From NCBI GenBank assembly GCA_947258885.1, contig CAMYKD010000048.1, forward strand, positions 1-45,161: a stretch of DNA of 45,161 nucleotides. The letters run 5' to 3'. The position numbers were made by a program, and so were the translations under genes. Of the stretch, positions 24,394-34,951 are shown in pieces. Every line of letters starts with the position of its first letter. Within the stretch, counting starts at the first letter, position 1. The notes under the pieces were generated by a model. The model saw nothing but the letters and a program-made list of their open reading frames with translations, did not search any database and had not been told where the DNA came from. The DNA is from an uncultured Kiloniellales bacterium. Lineage in GTDB: Bacteria > Pseudomonadota > Alphaproteobacteria > Kiloniellales > JAKSDN01.

Positions 24394-26928
24394 TCACGGG
24401 TCGAGGGCGGCGCGCACCCGCTGCGCCAGGTCGTGCCTTCGAAACGGCTTGTCGAGCAGGTCGCAGCCCTCGGGCAGCGGTGTTGTCTGGCGCAGCGACG
24501 TCTGGGCGTAGCCCGACATGAACAGGACCGGCAGCCCGGGCTTCATGGCCCTGGCCCGTTGCGCCAGGTCGGGACCGCTCATGGCCCCGGGGAGCACGAC
24601 ATCGCAGAGCAGCAGGTCGACCTCCGTCCGGTCTTCGAGCTGCGTCAGGCCGGCACGGGCGTCCGCCGCCGTCAGCACCCGGTAGCCGAGGCCCTCCAGA
24701 ATCGCCTTGGCCAGCGTGCGCACGTCCGGGTCGTCCTCGATCACGAGTACTGTCTCGCCCTGTCCGCGTGGCGCACTCGGCCTGTCTTCCGGGACGGGCG
24801 GCTGGGCGCTCTCGCCGGCGCGCGGCAGGAGGAGCTCGACCCTGGTTCCCTTGCCCGGCTCGCTGCTGATCACGACGTCGCCGCCCGACTGCTTGGCAAA
24901 ACCGTAGACCATCGAAAGGCCCAGGCCGCTCCCCTCGCCCACGTCCTTGGTCGTGAAGAAGGGTTCGAAGGCACGCTCCAGGATCTCCGGCGGCATGCCG
25001 GTTCCGGTATCGTGCACCGTCAGCGAGACGTAGTCCCCCGGCGTCACTTCCATGTGGCCGGCCAGGTCGCTTTCGTGCAGGGTCATATTCGCCGTCTCGA
25101 TGACCAGCCTGCCGCCGTCCGGCATGCCGTCGCGGGCGTTGATGGCCAGGTTCAAGATGGCATTCTCGACCTGCCCGGGATCGGCCACGGCGTTCCAGAT
25201 GCCGGGGCCGGTGACGACCTTGATATCGATCGTCTCGCCAAGCGCGCGATGCAGCAAATCCTGCAGTCCGCTCACGAGGTCGGCCAGATCCAACTCCCTG
25301 GGGTGCAGCGGCTGGCGCCGCGAAAAGGCAAGCAGGCGCTGGGTCAGCTCGGCCCCGCCATCGGCCGCGCGCAGGACGGCCCCGACCTGCCGGTCTTCCG
25401 GGCCCAGCCGCTGGCCGAGCAATTCCGCGTTGCCGACGATCACCGCCAACAGGTTGTTGAAGTCGTGCGCGACCCCGCCGGTCAGCTGGCCCACCGCCTC
25501 CATCTTCTGCGCCTGGTGCAGCCGCTCCTCGGCCTGCTTCACCCCCGTGATGTCGCTGGTCAGGCTGCAGACGCCGACGATCCGGCCGCTGTCGTCGCGG
25601 AGCGGAAACTTGGCGCTCAGGTAGTGCCGGGTCACCCCCTTCCAGTCCTCCACGATCTCCTGCTGGATCGTCCGCCCGGTCACCACCACCTCCCGGTCCG
25701 CCGCCATGTAGCGCTCGGCAACGTCATCCGGCAGAAAGTCCGCAGTGGTGCAGCCGATGAAATCGTCCATCGTCAGGCCGAAGGACTCGGCGACATTCTC
25801 GCTGATCGCCATGATACGGCCTTCCGTGTTCTTCAGCACGATCTGGATCGGCGCGTTCTCCAGGATCGCCCGCAGCCAGGCGTCCCGGGCGCGCACCGCC
25901 TCCTCGGCCCGCTTGTGGCCGCTCACATCCAGGACCAGGCCGTTCCACAGGGTGCTGCCGTCCTGCAGGCGCCGGGGCACCGAAGCACCGCGAATCCACA
26001 AAATCCCGCCTGAGGCGCGGACCATCCGCCCCTCCCACAGCCAGGGGGAAAGCGTGCGCGCGGAACGCTCGATCGAGGCCTCGAATCCGACCCGGTCGTC
26101 GGAATGGACCGTGTCGAGCCAGAGCTTCGCGTCGGCCATAACCGCTTCTGGACGCAGGCCGGTGATCTCGAGCAGGGTCGGGCTGACATAGGGGAACGAG
26201 GGGCGGCCGTCGGCATCGAGGCGGAACTGGTAGACCACGCCCGGGACGTTCGAGGCCATGTCGCGGAAACGCTCCTCGCTGGCCCGCAGGGCCGCCTCGG
26301 CGCGCTCGCGCTCGGTGATCTCCTCGCGGAGCTGGTCGTTGAGGCGGCGCAGCTCCTCGGCGCCTTCCTCGACCCGGCGCGCCTCCTCGATGATCTTCAG
26401 CTTGGCGCTGGTCATGGCCGCGATCGTGGTGAGGATCTCGAGGTGGTGGCGACCGAAGTGGCCCGGCCGCGGGTCCTCGCAGTCGATAACGCCGGTGACC
26501 TCCTCGTCGATGATCAGCGGAACGCAGATTTCGGACAAAGCCGGCTCTACGTCGGGAATGTAGCGGCGGTCGTCGCGCAGGTCGTCGACGATCAAGGGCC
26601 GCCCCGTCTTCGCCACGTGGCCGGTGATGCCCTTGCCGACCGGTATCTCCAGGGCGTTGACGATCTGCTCGCCCTGCGGATTCTTGCCCCCGATGGCGGC
26701 GACCTGACACAGCAGGCCGCGGCGCCGGTCGATGAGGTAGACGACGCAGTCGTCGAACCCCAGCCGGCCGACCACTTCGCGGGCCACATACCAGACCAGT
26801 TCGCCTTCCGTGGGTATGGCCAGCAGTCTCAGCGCGAAGTCGTTGATGGTCTTGAACAGCGACCTCCCCGGCACCGGTTCGGGCCGCCTTTCAGGCAGGT
26901 CGCGCAATGCTGTGGTTTCTTCGCTCAT
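24394..26928 (-). CDS. Hybrid sensor histidine kinase (GAF, two PAS, HisKA, HATPase, receiver)
   Basis: An 844-residue protein without transmembrane segments, so cytoplasmic. In order: a GAF domain (about 30-185), a helical linker ([20 protein letters not shown]), PAS 1 (about 218-343), PAS 2 (about 347-470), the dimerisation/phosphoacceptor helix with His488 in [20 protein letters not shown], the ATPase domain ([20 protein letters not shown]) and a C-terminal receiver with phosphoacceptor Asp776 in LLCDVVLPG. Such proteins sense intracellular signals and pass phosphate from His to Asp. No partner regulator is in the window, and the ligand is unknown. It sits between mltG and yicC. Confidence 0.93.
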   Translation of the reverse strand: MSEETTALRDLPERRPEPVPGRSLFKTINDFALRLLAIPTEGELVWYVAREVVGRLGFDDCVVYLIDRRRGLLCQVAAIGGKNPQGEQIVNALEIPVGKGITGHVAKTGRPLIVDDLRDDRRYIPDVEPALSEICVPLIIDEEVTGVIDCEDPRPGHFGRHHLEILTTIAAMTSAKLKIIEEARRVEEGAEELRRLNDQLREEITERERAEAALRASEERFRDMASNVPGVVYQFRLDADGRPSFPYVSPTLLEITGLRPEAVMADAKLWLDTVHSDDRVGFEASIERSARTLSPWLWEGRMVRASGGILWIRGASVPRRLQDGSTLWNGLVLDVSGHKRAEEAVRARDAWLRAILENAPIQIVLKNTEGRIMAISENVAESFGLTMDDFIGCTTADFLPDDVAERYMAADREVVVTGRTIQQEIVEDWKGVTRHYLSAKFPLRDDSGRIVGVCSLTSDITGVKQAEERLHQAQKMEAVGQLTGGVAHDFNNLLAVIVGNAELLGQRLGPEDRQVGAVLRAADGGAELTQRLLAFSRRQPLHPRELDLADLVSGLQDLLHRALGETIDIKVVTGPGIWNAVADPGQVENAILNLAINARDGMPDGGRLVIETANMTLHESDLAGHMEVTPGDYVSLTVHDTGTGMPPEILERAFEPFFTTKDVGEGSGLGLSMVYGFAKQSGGDVVISSEPGKGTRVELLLPRAGESAQPPVPEDRPSAPRGQGETVLVIEDDPDVRTLAKAILEGLGYRVLTAADARAGLTQLEDRTEVDLLLCDVVLPGAMSGPDLAQRARAMKPGLPVLFMSGYAQTSLRQTTPLPEGCDLLDKPFRRHDLAQRVRAALDP

Positions 26929-27051
26929 GAGGCACGCCGGACTACTTGCACGTGAACGGCCGGATCCCGGGCGTCGCTTTCGGGGAAGTATATAGCCAAG
27001 CCGACGCCGGACTAGGACTCTCTTTCGGCGGGACCGCCCCGGCCGGGTTCG

Positions 27052-28062
27052 CTACTGCGCGTTTTGTCTCTTCTGCTTCCTGCGCTCTTCGCGCTGGATC
27101 ATGCGCCATTTGGCGACGTTCTTGTTGTGCTCGACGAGGGACTTGGCGAAGGCGTGGCCGCCGCTGCCGTCGGCGACGAAGTAGAGGTAGCGGGTCTGGG
27201 CCGGGTTTAGCACCGCCGCGATCGCGGCCCGCCCGGGATTGGCGATCGGGCCCGGCGGCAGGCCGCCGTTGGTGTAGGTGTTGTAAGGAGTCGGCTTGTC
27301 CAGGTCGCGGAAGATCAGGGCGCGGCCCAGCGGCCCCTTGCCCAGGGTCAGGCCGTAGACCACCGTCGGGTCGGACTGCAGGCGCATGCGCCGCTTCAGC
27401 CGGTTGATAAACACCGAGGCGACCAGTGGCCGCTCCTCGGCCACGCCCGTCTCCTTTTCGACGATCGAGGCGAGGATCACCGCTTCTTCCGGCGTCTTGA
27501 TCGGCAGGCCCTCGGCCCGCTCGGGCCACAGCTCGGCGAGCACCACCTCCATGCCGCTCTGCATGCGGTCGATCAGTGCGGCGCGGTCGTCGTCCCGCGA
27601 ATAGTGATAGGTCTCGGGCAGCAGCGAGCCCTCGGGCGGAACCGGGCCCGGCTCGCCGCTCAGGCCCTCGGCGGCGGCGACCAGGGCGACGATCTCGGTG
27701 CTGGTCAGGCCCTCGGCCACGGTGAGCCAGCGCGCCACGGTCTCGCCGCGATCCAGGATCTCGAGCGCGCCGCGCATGGAGACGCCGGCCGGAAAGGCGT
27801 ATTCGCCGGCCTTCAGGTCGTGCGCCAACCCGAGCAGCCGCACGCCCCATTTGAAGACGCGCGCGTCCTCGACCACGCCGGACTGATACAAAAGGCGGGA
27901 GATGGCGGAAAGGTTGGCGCCGCGCGGCACCACCACGGTGACGTCCTCGGCCAGGGGGCCCTCGCGCTCGAACCGGTCCAGAGCGACGAGCGCGGCGCCG
28001 CCCGCGATCAGCGCCAGGACGACCGAAACGACCAGGACGCCGCCGACGAGACGCGGCTTCAT
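27052..28062 (-). CDS. mltG: Endolytic transglycosylase MltG (YceG family)
   Basis: A 336-residue membrane-anchored enzyme that cuts nascent peptidoglycan strands. One N-terminal helix (GVLVVSVVLALIAGGAALVA) precedes a LysM-like region (EDVTVVVPRGANLSAISRLL). The catalytic part is ILASIVEKETGVAEERPLVA, whose Glu in EKET is the expected acid, followed by LQSDPTVVYGLTLGKG and NTYTNGGLPPGPIANPGRAA. It follows fabF on the same strand, as is common in alphaproteobacteria. Confidence 0.95.
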   Translation of the reverse strand: MKPRLVGGVLVVSVVLALIAGGAALVALDRFEREGPLAEDVTVVVPRGANLSAISRLLYQSGVVEDARVFKWGVRLLGLAHDLKAGEYAFPAGVSMRGALEILDRGETVARWLTVAEGLTSTEIVALVAAAEGLSGEPGPVPPEGSLLPETYHYSRDDDRAALIDRMQSGMEVVLAELWPERAEGLPIKTPEEAVILASIVEKETGVAEERPLVASVFINRLKRRMRLQSDPTVVYGLTLGKGPLGRALIFRDLDKPTPYNTYTNGGLPPGPIANPGRAAIAAVLNPAQTRYLYFVADGSGGHAFAKSLVEHNKNVAKWRMIQREERRKQKRQNAQ

Positions 28063-28076
28063 GGGCCCATCACCGG

Positions 28077-29342
<1,266 letters not shown>

Positions 29343-29422
29343 GGGAGGATCGGCGGTTCAGGCGGAGCCGGAAAGGACGGGCGCGCTAGGCGCCGCGATC
29401 CGGCGCCGAACCCGCTGTCCGT

Positions 29423-29659
29423 TCAAGCGTGCTCCGAGATGAAGTCGATCGCGTCCTTGACCGTCACGATCTTCTCCGCGGCGTCATCCGGAATCTCGCA
29501 GCCGAACTCTTCCTCGAAAGCCATCACGAGCTCGACAGTGTCGAGGCTGTCGGCGCCCAGGTCATCGATAAAACTGGCGGTGTCGCTGACCTTGGACTCG
29601 TCGACCCCCAGATGCTCGACGACGATCTTTTTGACACGCTCTCCAATGTCGTTGCTCAT
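29423..29659 (-). CDS. acpP: Acyl carrier protein
   Basis: A 78-residue acidic carrier. The phosphopantetheine attachment serine is Ser38 in [20 protein letters not shown]. The protein begins [20 protein letters not shown], the usual alphaproteobacterial form. The ATG at 29659 was chosen because the open frame before it has no family match. It lies between fabG and fabF. Confidence 0.98.
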   Translation of the reverse strand: MSNDIGERVKKIVVEHLGVDESKVSDTASFIDDLGADSLDTVELVMAFEEEFGCEIPDDAAEKIVTVKDAIDFISEHA

Positions 29660-29821
29660 GCCTTTAACCTCAGATTTGTTGGCCAGGTACTGCGCGAATC
29701 CGTCTCTTAAACCGGGGCGGTTAACAAGACCTTTCCCGACGGGCGATCGGCCGCCTCTTAACACAGTTCCTCGCGTGAGAAAAGCACCCGCGCCAGCCCC
29801 CTACGGGTACGTGAAAGGAAG

Positions 29822-30559
29822 CTATATCATGGCCATTCCGCCGTTGACATGCAAGGTCTGCCCGGTGACGTAGCCGGCTTCGTCGCTGGCGAGGAATACG
29901 GTGCAGGCGGCCACGTCCTCGGGCCGGCCCAAGCGGCCGACCGGGATCGCGTCCAGCAGCTTCTCCTGCTGCGCCTCCGGCAGGACGTCGGTCATCGGCG
30001 TCTCGATGAACCCCGGCGCCACGCAATTCACCGTGATCCCGCGCGAGGCGACCTCCTGGGCGAGGGCCTTCGACAGGCCGGTCATGCCGGCCTTGGAGGC
30101 GGCGTAGTTCGCCTGGCCCGGGTTGCCGGTCTGCCCGACCACCGAGGTGATCGCGATGATGCGCCCCCAGCGCCGCTTCATCATGCCGCGCAGACTGGCC
30201 CGCGCCAGGCGGAATCCGGCGCTCAGGTTGACCTGCAGGACCTGGTCCCACTCCTCGTCCTTCATGCGCATGGCGAGGTTGTCGCGAGTTAGCCCCGCGT
30301 TGTTCACCAGGATATCGAGCTGGCCGAGTTCGGCCTCGACCCGGCCGGGCAGCTCGCCGGCGGCCTGGGGATCGGCGAGGTCGCAGGCCAGGACCGTGGC
30401 CCGCCCGCCGAGCTGGCCGGCCAGCTCTTCGAGGGCGTCCTGGCGGGTTCCCGACAGCGCGAGCGCCGCGCCACGGCCGTGCAGCGCGCGGGCGATCGCC
30501 CCGCCGATACCGCCCGAGGCGCCGGTGACCAGCGCGGTCTTACCGGTAAGATCGAACAT
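29822..30559 (-). CDS. fabG: 3-oxoacyl-ACP reductase
   Basis: A 245-residue SDR of fatty acid synthesis. NADPH motif TGASGGIGGAIARALHG; NNAGLTRDNLAMRMKDEEWD; the active site has Ser in IIAITSVVGQTGNPGQAN, with Tyr152 and Lys156 in YAASK; the C-terminal part is EAGYVTGQTLHVNGGMAMI. The last three features are distinctive for FabG over other SDRs. It lies between fabD and acpP. The ATG at 30559 starts MFDLTGKTALVTG. Confidence 0.97.
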   Translation of the reverse strand: MFDLTGKTALVTGASGGIGGAIARALHGRGAALALSGTRQDALEELAGQLGGRATVLACDLADPQAAGELPGRVEAELGQLDILVNNAGLTRDNLAMRMKDEEWDQVLQVNLSAGFRLARASLRGMMKRRWGRIIAITSVVGQTGNPGQANYAASKAGMTGLSKALAQEVASRGITVNCVAPGFIETPMTDVLPEAQQEKLLDAIPVGRLGRPEDVAACTVFLASDEAGYVTGQTLHVNGGMAMI

Positions 30560-30600
30560 GATCGAAGTCTCCCTGGTTTCTGGGTCGACGGGTGGCGGGG

Positions 30601-31557
30601 TCAAAGCGTCCGGATCAGCGCCTCGATATCCTCCGGAGTGCCGGCCGCCGTGCCGGTCAGCGCGCGATCGATGCGCCGCGCCAATCCGCTCAGCACCTTG
30701 CCGGCGCCCAGCTCCACCAGGGTCTCGACCCCGGCGTCCTTCATGGCGAGGACGGAGTCGCGCCAGCGCACCATGCTCGTCACCTGGTCGACGAGGAGAC
30801 GCCGGATCGTCTCCGGGCTGGTGACCGGCTGGGCGGTCACGTTGGCGATCAGCGGTAGCTCGGGCGGCCGCAAGGTCGTGGCGGCCAGCGCCTCGGCCAT
30901 GACCTCCGCGGCCGGCGCCATCAGCGCGCAGTGGAACGGGGCCGAGACCGGCAGCAGGACGCAGCGCCTGGCGCCCCGTTCGGAGGCCAACTCGACGGCC
31001 CGTTCGACCGCCGTTTTGTGGCCGCTGACCACGACCTGGCCGGGCGCGTTGTCGTTGGCCGGGGCGCAGACCTCCGGACTACCCTCCGCCGCCGCCGCGG
31101 CCTCCGCGGCGACCTCGGCCGCCGCCTCGAGGTCGAGGCCGAGCAGGGCGGCCATGGCGCCCTCGCCGACAGGCACCGCCGCCTGCATGGCCTGGCCGCG
31201 CCGCTTCAGGAGCCGTGCGGCGTCGGCCAGATCGAGGGTCCCGACGGCCGCCAGCGCGGAATATTCGCCCAGCGAGTGGCCGGCCACGAACTGGGCCTTT
31301 TCGGCCAGCGCGACCCCGCCCTCGTCGCGCAGGACCCGGACCACGGCAAGGCTGACCGCCATCAGCGCCGGCTGGGCGTTCTCGGTCAGGATCAGCTCGT
31401 CCTCCGGCCCCTCGAACATGAGGCGGGAGAGGCGCTGAGAGAGCGCGTCGTCGACTTCCTCGAAAACCTGGCGCGCGGCCGGGAAGGCCCCGGCCAGCGC
31501 CGCGCCCATGCCGACCGCCTGGGACCCCTGTCCCGGAAAAACGAAAGCCCGGCCCAT
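30601..31557 (-). CDS. fabD: Malonyl CoA-ACP transacylase
   Basis: A 318-residue transferase that loads malonyl groups on ACP. It begins MGRAFVFPGQGSQAVGMG. The nucleophile is Ser95 in GHSLGEYSALAAVG, and the histidine is in SAPFHCALMAPAA. A GAGKVLSGLARRID segment precedes the C-terminus. It is the first gene of the fab operon, with a good promoter at 31600-31627. The ATG at 31557 was preferred over the longer frame, which adds 11 non-conserved residues. Confidence 0.97.
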   Translation of the reverse strand: MGRAFVFPGQGSQAVGMGAALAGAFPAARQVFEEVDDALSQRLSRLMFEGPEDELILTENAQPALMAVSLAVVRVLRDEGGVALAEKAQFVAGHSLGEYSALAAVGTLDLADAARLLKRRGQAMQAAVPVGEGAMAALLGLDLEAAAEVAAEAAAAAEGSPEVCAPANDNAPGQVVVSGHKTAVERAVELASERGARRCVLLPVSAPFHCALMAPAAEVMAEALAATTLRPPELPLIANVTAQPVTSPETIRRLLVDQVTSMVRWRDSVLAMKDAGVETLVELGAGKVLSGLARRIDRALTGTAAGTPEDIEALIRTL

Positions 31558-31599
31558 CCGAAGCGGCCCTCCCCTGACCGGCGCGACCAAAGGGGCACA

Positions 31600-31627
31600 G
31601 AGATAGCCCGTAACGACGCCCTGTCAA
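31600..31627 (-). promoter_or_regulatory. Predicted sigma-70-type promoter for the fab operon
   Basis: On the minus strand TTGACA (31627-31622) is followed after 16 bases by TATCTC (31605-31600). The -35 box is a perfect consensus; the -10 box matches four of six positions. It lies about 43 bases before the fabD start. Confidence 0.6.
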
Positions 31628-31678
31628 GCCCACCCGGACCGGCGGGCACCGCCGGCCGGACGGGCGCGCCTGCGGTCC

Positions 31679-31706
31679 TTGCATGGCCGGGTCGTTTGTG
31701 TATAGT
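31679..31706 (+). promoter_or_regulatory. Predicted promoter for the rpsF operon
   Basis: TTGCAT at 31679-31684 and TATAGT at 31701-31706, spaced by 16 bases, lie 158 bp before rpsF. The -10 box matches five of six consensus positions and the -35 three. Together with the fabD promoter it makes the 306 bp gap 31558-31863 a divergent promoter region. The remaining leader of the rpsF operon is long (about 150 bases) and may contain ribosomal-protein control structure, but none could be identified. Confidence 0.5.
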
Positions 31707-31863
31707 CGCGCGGCTCGCGGCCCTGCCGCGGGAAACATAGCTCCTTGCCGGTTGCCGTGAATTCCCGAGTTCGGGAACGTGCGCCGGCTAGGGCCGGGCG
31801 GCCGTAGGGAACACGATCCCGTTCGGCGCCGGACCGTGAACAGCCGTAGGGAGTGCTCGGCAG

Positions 31864-32358
31864 ATGCCACTTTACGAGAACGTATTCATTGCGCGCCAGG
31901 ACGTCTCGGCCTCTCAGGTCGATACCCTGGCGGACCAGTTCTCCGCCCTGATCCAGGAACACGGCGGCGAGGTCACCAAGAAGGAACACTGGGGCCTCAG
32001 GAACCTGAGCTTCCGGATCAAGAAGAACCGCAAGGGTCACTACGTCCTTTTCAACATCGATGCGCCGTCCGAAGCGGTCCTCGAGATGGAGCGCAACATG
32101 CGCCTCAACGAGGACGTCATCCGCTATCTGACCGTGCGCGTGGACGAGCTCGAGGCGGACCAGTCCATCGTGCTGCGCAGCCGCGGCATGCGCGACGACC
32201 GCGGCCGGGGCGGCCGCCGCTTTGGCGGGCCCGATCGAGGCGGGCCGCGCGGCGGACGCGACGAGCACCGTCCGCGCCGTGAATCGGCGGACGCGGAGAA
32301 ATCGGAGAAAACGGCGGGCGACACGGCCGCCGAGAGCACGGAAGGAGACAAGGAATGA
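31864..32358 (+). CDS. rpsF: 30S ribosomal protein S6
   Basis: A 164-residue protein: the conserved S6 core ([20 protein letters not shown] ... [20 protein letters not shown]) to about residue 95, then a long extension. The extension is first Arg/Gly-rich ([20 protein letters not shown]), then Glu/Ser/Ala-rich. E. coli S6 also has a variable acidic tail, but the RG-rich segment is unusual. AGGGAGTG precedes the ATG. It overlaps rpsR by 4 bp. Confidence 0.96.
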   Translation: MPLYENVFIARQDVSASQVDTLADQFSALIQEHGGEVTKKEHWGLRNLSFRIKKNRKGHYVLFNIDAPSEAVLEMERNMRLNEDVIRYLTVRVDELEADQSIVLRSRGMRDDRGRGGRRFGGPDRGGPRGGRDEHRPRRESADAEKSEKTAGDTAAESTEGDKE

Positions 32359-32612
32359 CCGTCCGTATCGTCAGCAAGGGCGCGGCCATTCGCCGGTCGT
32401 TCTTCCGCAGGCGCAAGAGCTGCCCGTTTTCGGGGCCGAACGCGCCGAAGATCGACTACAAGGACGTCAAGCTGCTGCAGCGTTTCGTCTCGGAGCGCGG
32501 CAAGATCGTGCCGAGCCGAATCACCGCGGTCTCGGCCAAGAAACAGCGCGAGCTGTCCCAGGCGATCAAGCGCGCGCGCTACCTGGCCCTGCTGCCCTAC
32601 CTCATCGGGTAG
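32355..32612 (+). CDS. rpsR: 30S ribosomal protein S18
   Basis: An 85-residue basic protein. It has the S18 core ([20 protein letters not shown] and [20 protein letters not shown]), then [20 protein letters not shown] and [10 protein letters not shown] at the end. It starts inside the last codons of rpsF (ATGA overlap), so both are translated together. S18 binds S6 in the platform of the small subunit. Confidence 0.97.
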   Translation: MTVRIVSKGAAIRRSFFRRRKSCPFSGPNAPKIDYKDVKLLQRFVSERGKIVPSRITAVSAKKQRELSQAIKRARYLALLPYLIG

Positions 32613-32711
32613 CGGGCAGGCCGGGCCGCCAACGGGCGCATGGTATAGAGTGTCGAGGAGCCGTTTCCGGCCAAGCGGAGAACCGCCCGGAAACGCCCAG
32701 GAGGACGGGTG

Positions 32712-33341
32712 ATGAAAGTCATACTGATGGAACGGGTCGAGAAGCTCGGGCTGATGGGCGATGTCGTCAAGGTCAAGCCCGGCTACGCCCGAAACTACCT
32801 GTTGCCGCAGAAGAAGGCGCTGCGCGCCAACAAGGACAACCTGGCCTTGTTCGAGACCCAGCGCACACAGCTCGAGGCCGATAACCTGAAGCTGCGCGAA
32901 GAGGCCGGCGCGATCGCCGCCAAGCTCGAGGGCCTCGCCGTCGTGCTGATCCGGCAGGCGGGCGACAACGGACAGCTCTACGGCTCGGCCACCGCCCGCG
33001 ACTTGGCCCAGGCCATCACCGAGGCGGGTTTCACCGTCGACCGCAAGCAAATCGTGCTCGACAAGGCGATCAAGGTCCTGGGCCTGCACCCGGTCAAGAT
33101 CCGCCTGCATCCGGAGGTCGTGGTCGAGGTGACGGCCAATGTGGCCCGGTCCGACGCCGAAGCCGAGAGCCAAGCCAAGACCGGACACTTGATCAGCGCC
33201 GAGGAGCAGCGGGAAACCGAGGAGGCGGCCGTCGAGGCCATCGTCGCCGAGGTCGAAGAGACCGAGCAGGCCGAGGCCGCTATAGCCGAAGACGCCGACG
33301 CTCCCGCCTCCGAGGAGAGCGAGGCCGAAACCCGCGCCTGA
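32712..33341 (+). CDS. rplI: 50S ribosomal protein L9 with extended acidic tail
   Basis: A 209-residue protein. The N-terminal L9 domain ([20 protein letters not shown], then [17 protein letters not shown]) and the long connecting helix are followed by the C-terminal domain up to about residue 148 ([16 protein letters not shown]). A 60-residue tail rich in Glu and Ala comes after it. E. coli L9 has about 149 residues; a tail of this kind occurs in other alphaproteobacteria. The ATG at 32712 is preceded by AGGAGG with 7-base spacing; a GTG three bases earlier is also possible. Confidence 0.96.
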   Translation: MKVILMERVEKLGLMGDVVKVKPGYARNYLLPQKKALRANKDNLALFETQRTQLEADNLKLREEAGAIAAKLEGLAVVLIRQAGDNGQLYGSATARDLAQAITEAGFTVDRKQIVLDKAIKVLGLHPVKIRLHPEVVVEVTANVARSDAEAESQAKTGHLISAEEQRETEEAAVEAIVAEVEETEQAEAAIAEDADAPASEESEAETRA

Positions 33342-33373
33342 CGCGGCCCCGGCGCGGCCCGAACCAAATCCGC

Positions 33374-33410
33374 GGCGCGGTCCCGGCAACGGGGCCGCGC
33401 CGTTTCCTTT
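33374..33410 (+). terminator. Rho-independent terminator after rplI
   Basis: GGCGCGGTCCCG and CGGGGCCGCGCC pair as a 12 bp stem with one G-U pair, closed by the stable loop GCAA, and are followed by GTTTCCTTT. It ends the rpsF-rpsR-rplI operon 33 bp after the rplI stop and separates it from cfa. Confidence 0.85.
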
Positions 33411-33589
33411 GCAGGCGCCGGCGGCCCGGCTCCGGCCCGGCCCTGGGCCCGGCCCCGGACTCCACATCGTCACATCGATCGACTATAGTTATTCGTTCAT
33501 TAACACTTGGCCGGACGGCAGCCTAGCCGACCCGGCCCGAAAAGGAGCCGAGCAGCGACCAGGGAGACAACGGCGATAGGAGCAATGCG

Positions 33590-34822
33590 ATGTTGTTTCG
33601 CAATCTTCTTAGGCACGTCGTCCATGAGGGGACAGTCCATTTGATCGACGCCAAGGGCCGGAGCTTCAGCTTCGGCGACGGTCGCCAGCCGCGCTGTACC
33701 TTGCGGCTGCACAGCAGGTTGCTGGATTTCAAGATACCGCTCGTTCCCTCGTTGTACTTCGGCGAAGCCTACATGGACGGGCTGATGACCTTCGAGGAGG
33801 GCAGCCTCGAGGACTTTCTTCGGATCGTCATGCAAAACACCGGCCGCCTGAACACGCATTGGCTCGTGCGGCTCGGTCGGGCGGTCAAGCGTCAGACCTC
33901 GCGTGCCAAGCAGTACAACCCGATCGGCAAGGCCCGGCGCAACGTGGCCCATCATTACGACCTCTCGGACCGGCTCTACGAACTGTTCCTGGATCCCGAC
34001 CGTCAGTACTCCTGTGCCTATTTCACCTCGCCGCACGGCGACCTGTCCCAGGCCCAGGAGGACAAGAAGCGGCATATCGCCGCAAAGCTGCTGCTCGACC
34101 GTCCGGGCCTCAAGGTGCTCGACATCGGCTCGGGCTGGGGCGGGCTCGGGCTCTATCTCTGCGAGTCCAGCAGTTGCGACGTGACGGGGATAACTTTGAG
34201 TTCGGAGCAGCTCACGGTCAGCCAGGACAGAGCGCGGCGAGCGGGCCTGGATCAGCGGGTGCGGTTCCGGCTGGAAGACTACCGCCGGAGCCGAGGCGTC
34301 TACGACAGGATCGTTTCGGTCGGGATGTTCGAACACGTCGGCTCGAAAAGCTACGACGAGTTTTTCGGTCAAGTCCGCGACCTCCTGGCCGACGACGGTA
34401 TAGGCCTGTTGCATTCGATCTGCTGCTCCGGCGTGCCGGCCCAGGACAACCCCTTCATCACGAAGTACATCTTTCCCGGCGGCCACATACCCTCGCTCTC
34501 CGAGGTGATTCCCGCGGTCGAGCGATCGGGCCTCCTGATCACCGACGTGGAGATACTCCGCCTGCACTACGCGGAGACGCTCAGGATCTGGCACGACCGC
34601 TTCCAGGCGAACCGCGACCAGATCGCCGGGCTCTACGACGAGCGGTTCTGCCGCATGTGGGAGTTCTACCTCAAGGGCTGCGAAATGAGCTTTCGCCATC
34701 ACAAACTGATGGTGGTCCAGATCCAGTTGGCGAAGAAGCTGCAGACCGTGCCGCTGACCCGGGATTACATCACCGAGTGGGAGCGGGCCGACCGCGAGCA
34801 GCGGGCCCACGCCGCAGAGTAG
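33590..34822 (+). CDS. cfa: Cyclopropane-fatty-acyl-phospholipid synthase
   Basis: A 410-residue SAM-dependent enzyme that adds a methylene bridge to unsaturated acyl chains of membrane phospholipids. The N-terminal domain (about 1-110) precedes the methyltransferase part with SAM-binding VLDIGSGWGGLGLYLCESSS, and GMFEHVGSKSYDEFF and GGHIPSLSEVIPAVERSGLL, all conserved in the family. The C-terminal MWEFYLKGCEMSFRHHKLMV matches the usual end. AGGAG precedes the ATG with 8-base spacing. A TATAGT about 100 bases upstream may be its -10 box. It stands between the rplI terminator and dnaB. Confidence 0.95.
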   Translation: MLFRNLLRHVVHEGTVHLIDAKGRSFSFGDGRQPRCTLRLHSRLLDFKIPLVPSLYFGEAYMDGLMTFEEGSLEDFLRIVMQNTGRLNTHWLVRLGRAVKRQTSRAKQYNPIGKARRNVAHHYDLSDRLYELFLDPDRQYSCAYFTSPHGDLSQAQEDKKRHIAAKLLLDRPGLKVLDIGSGWGGLGLYLCESSSCDVTGITLSSEQLTVSQDRARRAGLDQRVRFRLEDYRRSRGVYDRIVSVGMFEHVGSKSYDEFFGQVRDLLADDGIGLLHSICCSGVPAQDNPFITKYIFPGGHIPSLSEVIPAVERSGLLITDVEILRLHYAETLRIWHDRFQANRDQIAGLYDERFCRMWEFYLKGCEMSFRHHKLMVVQIQLAKKLQTVPLTRDYITEWERADREQRAHAAE

Positions 34823-34951
34823 GACAGGTGCAAGGACCGGTCGACCTCGCCGTGCAAACGGGTGGGACAGGTGAACCTTATCCCCGGCTTACACAGGAAT
34901 CCCGCAATCCTTTCGTAGCATTGGCCCGCCGGTTTGCATAAGGTGCCGGCC

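Noticed and set aside
34875-34882. TTATCCCC upstream of dnaB as possible DnaA box
   Set aside because: Only partial match and single; not enough for a replication origin or regulatory call.
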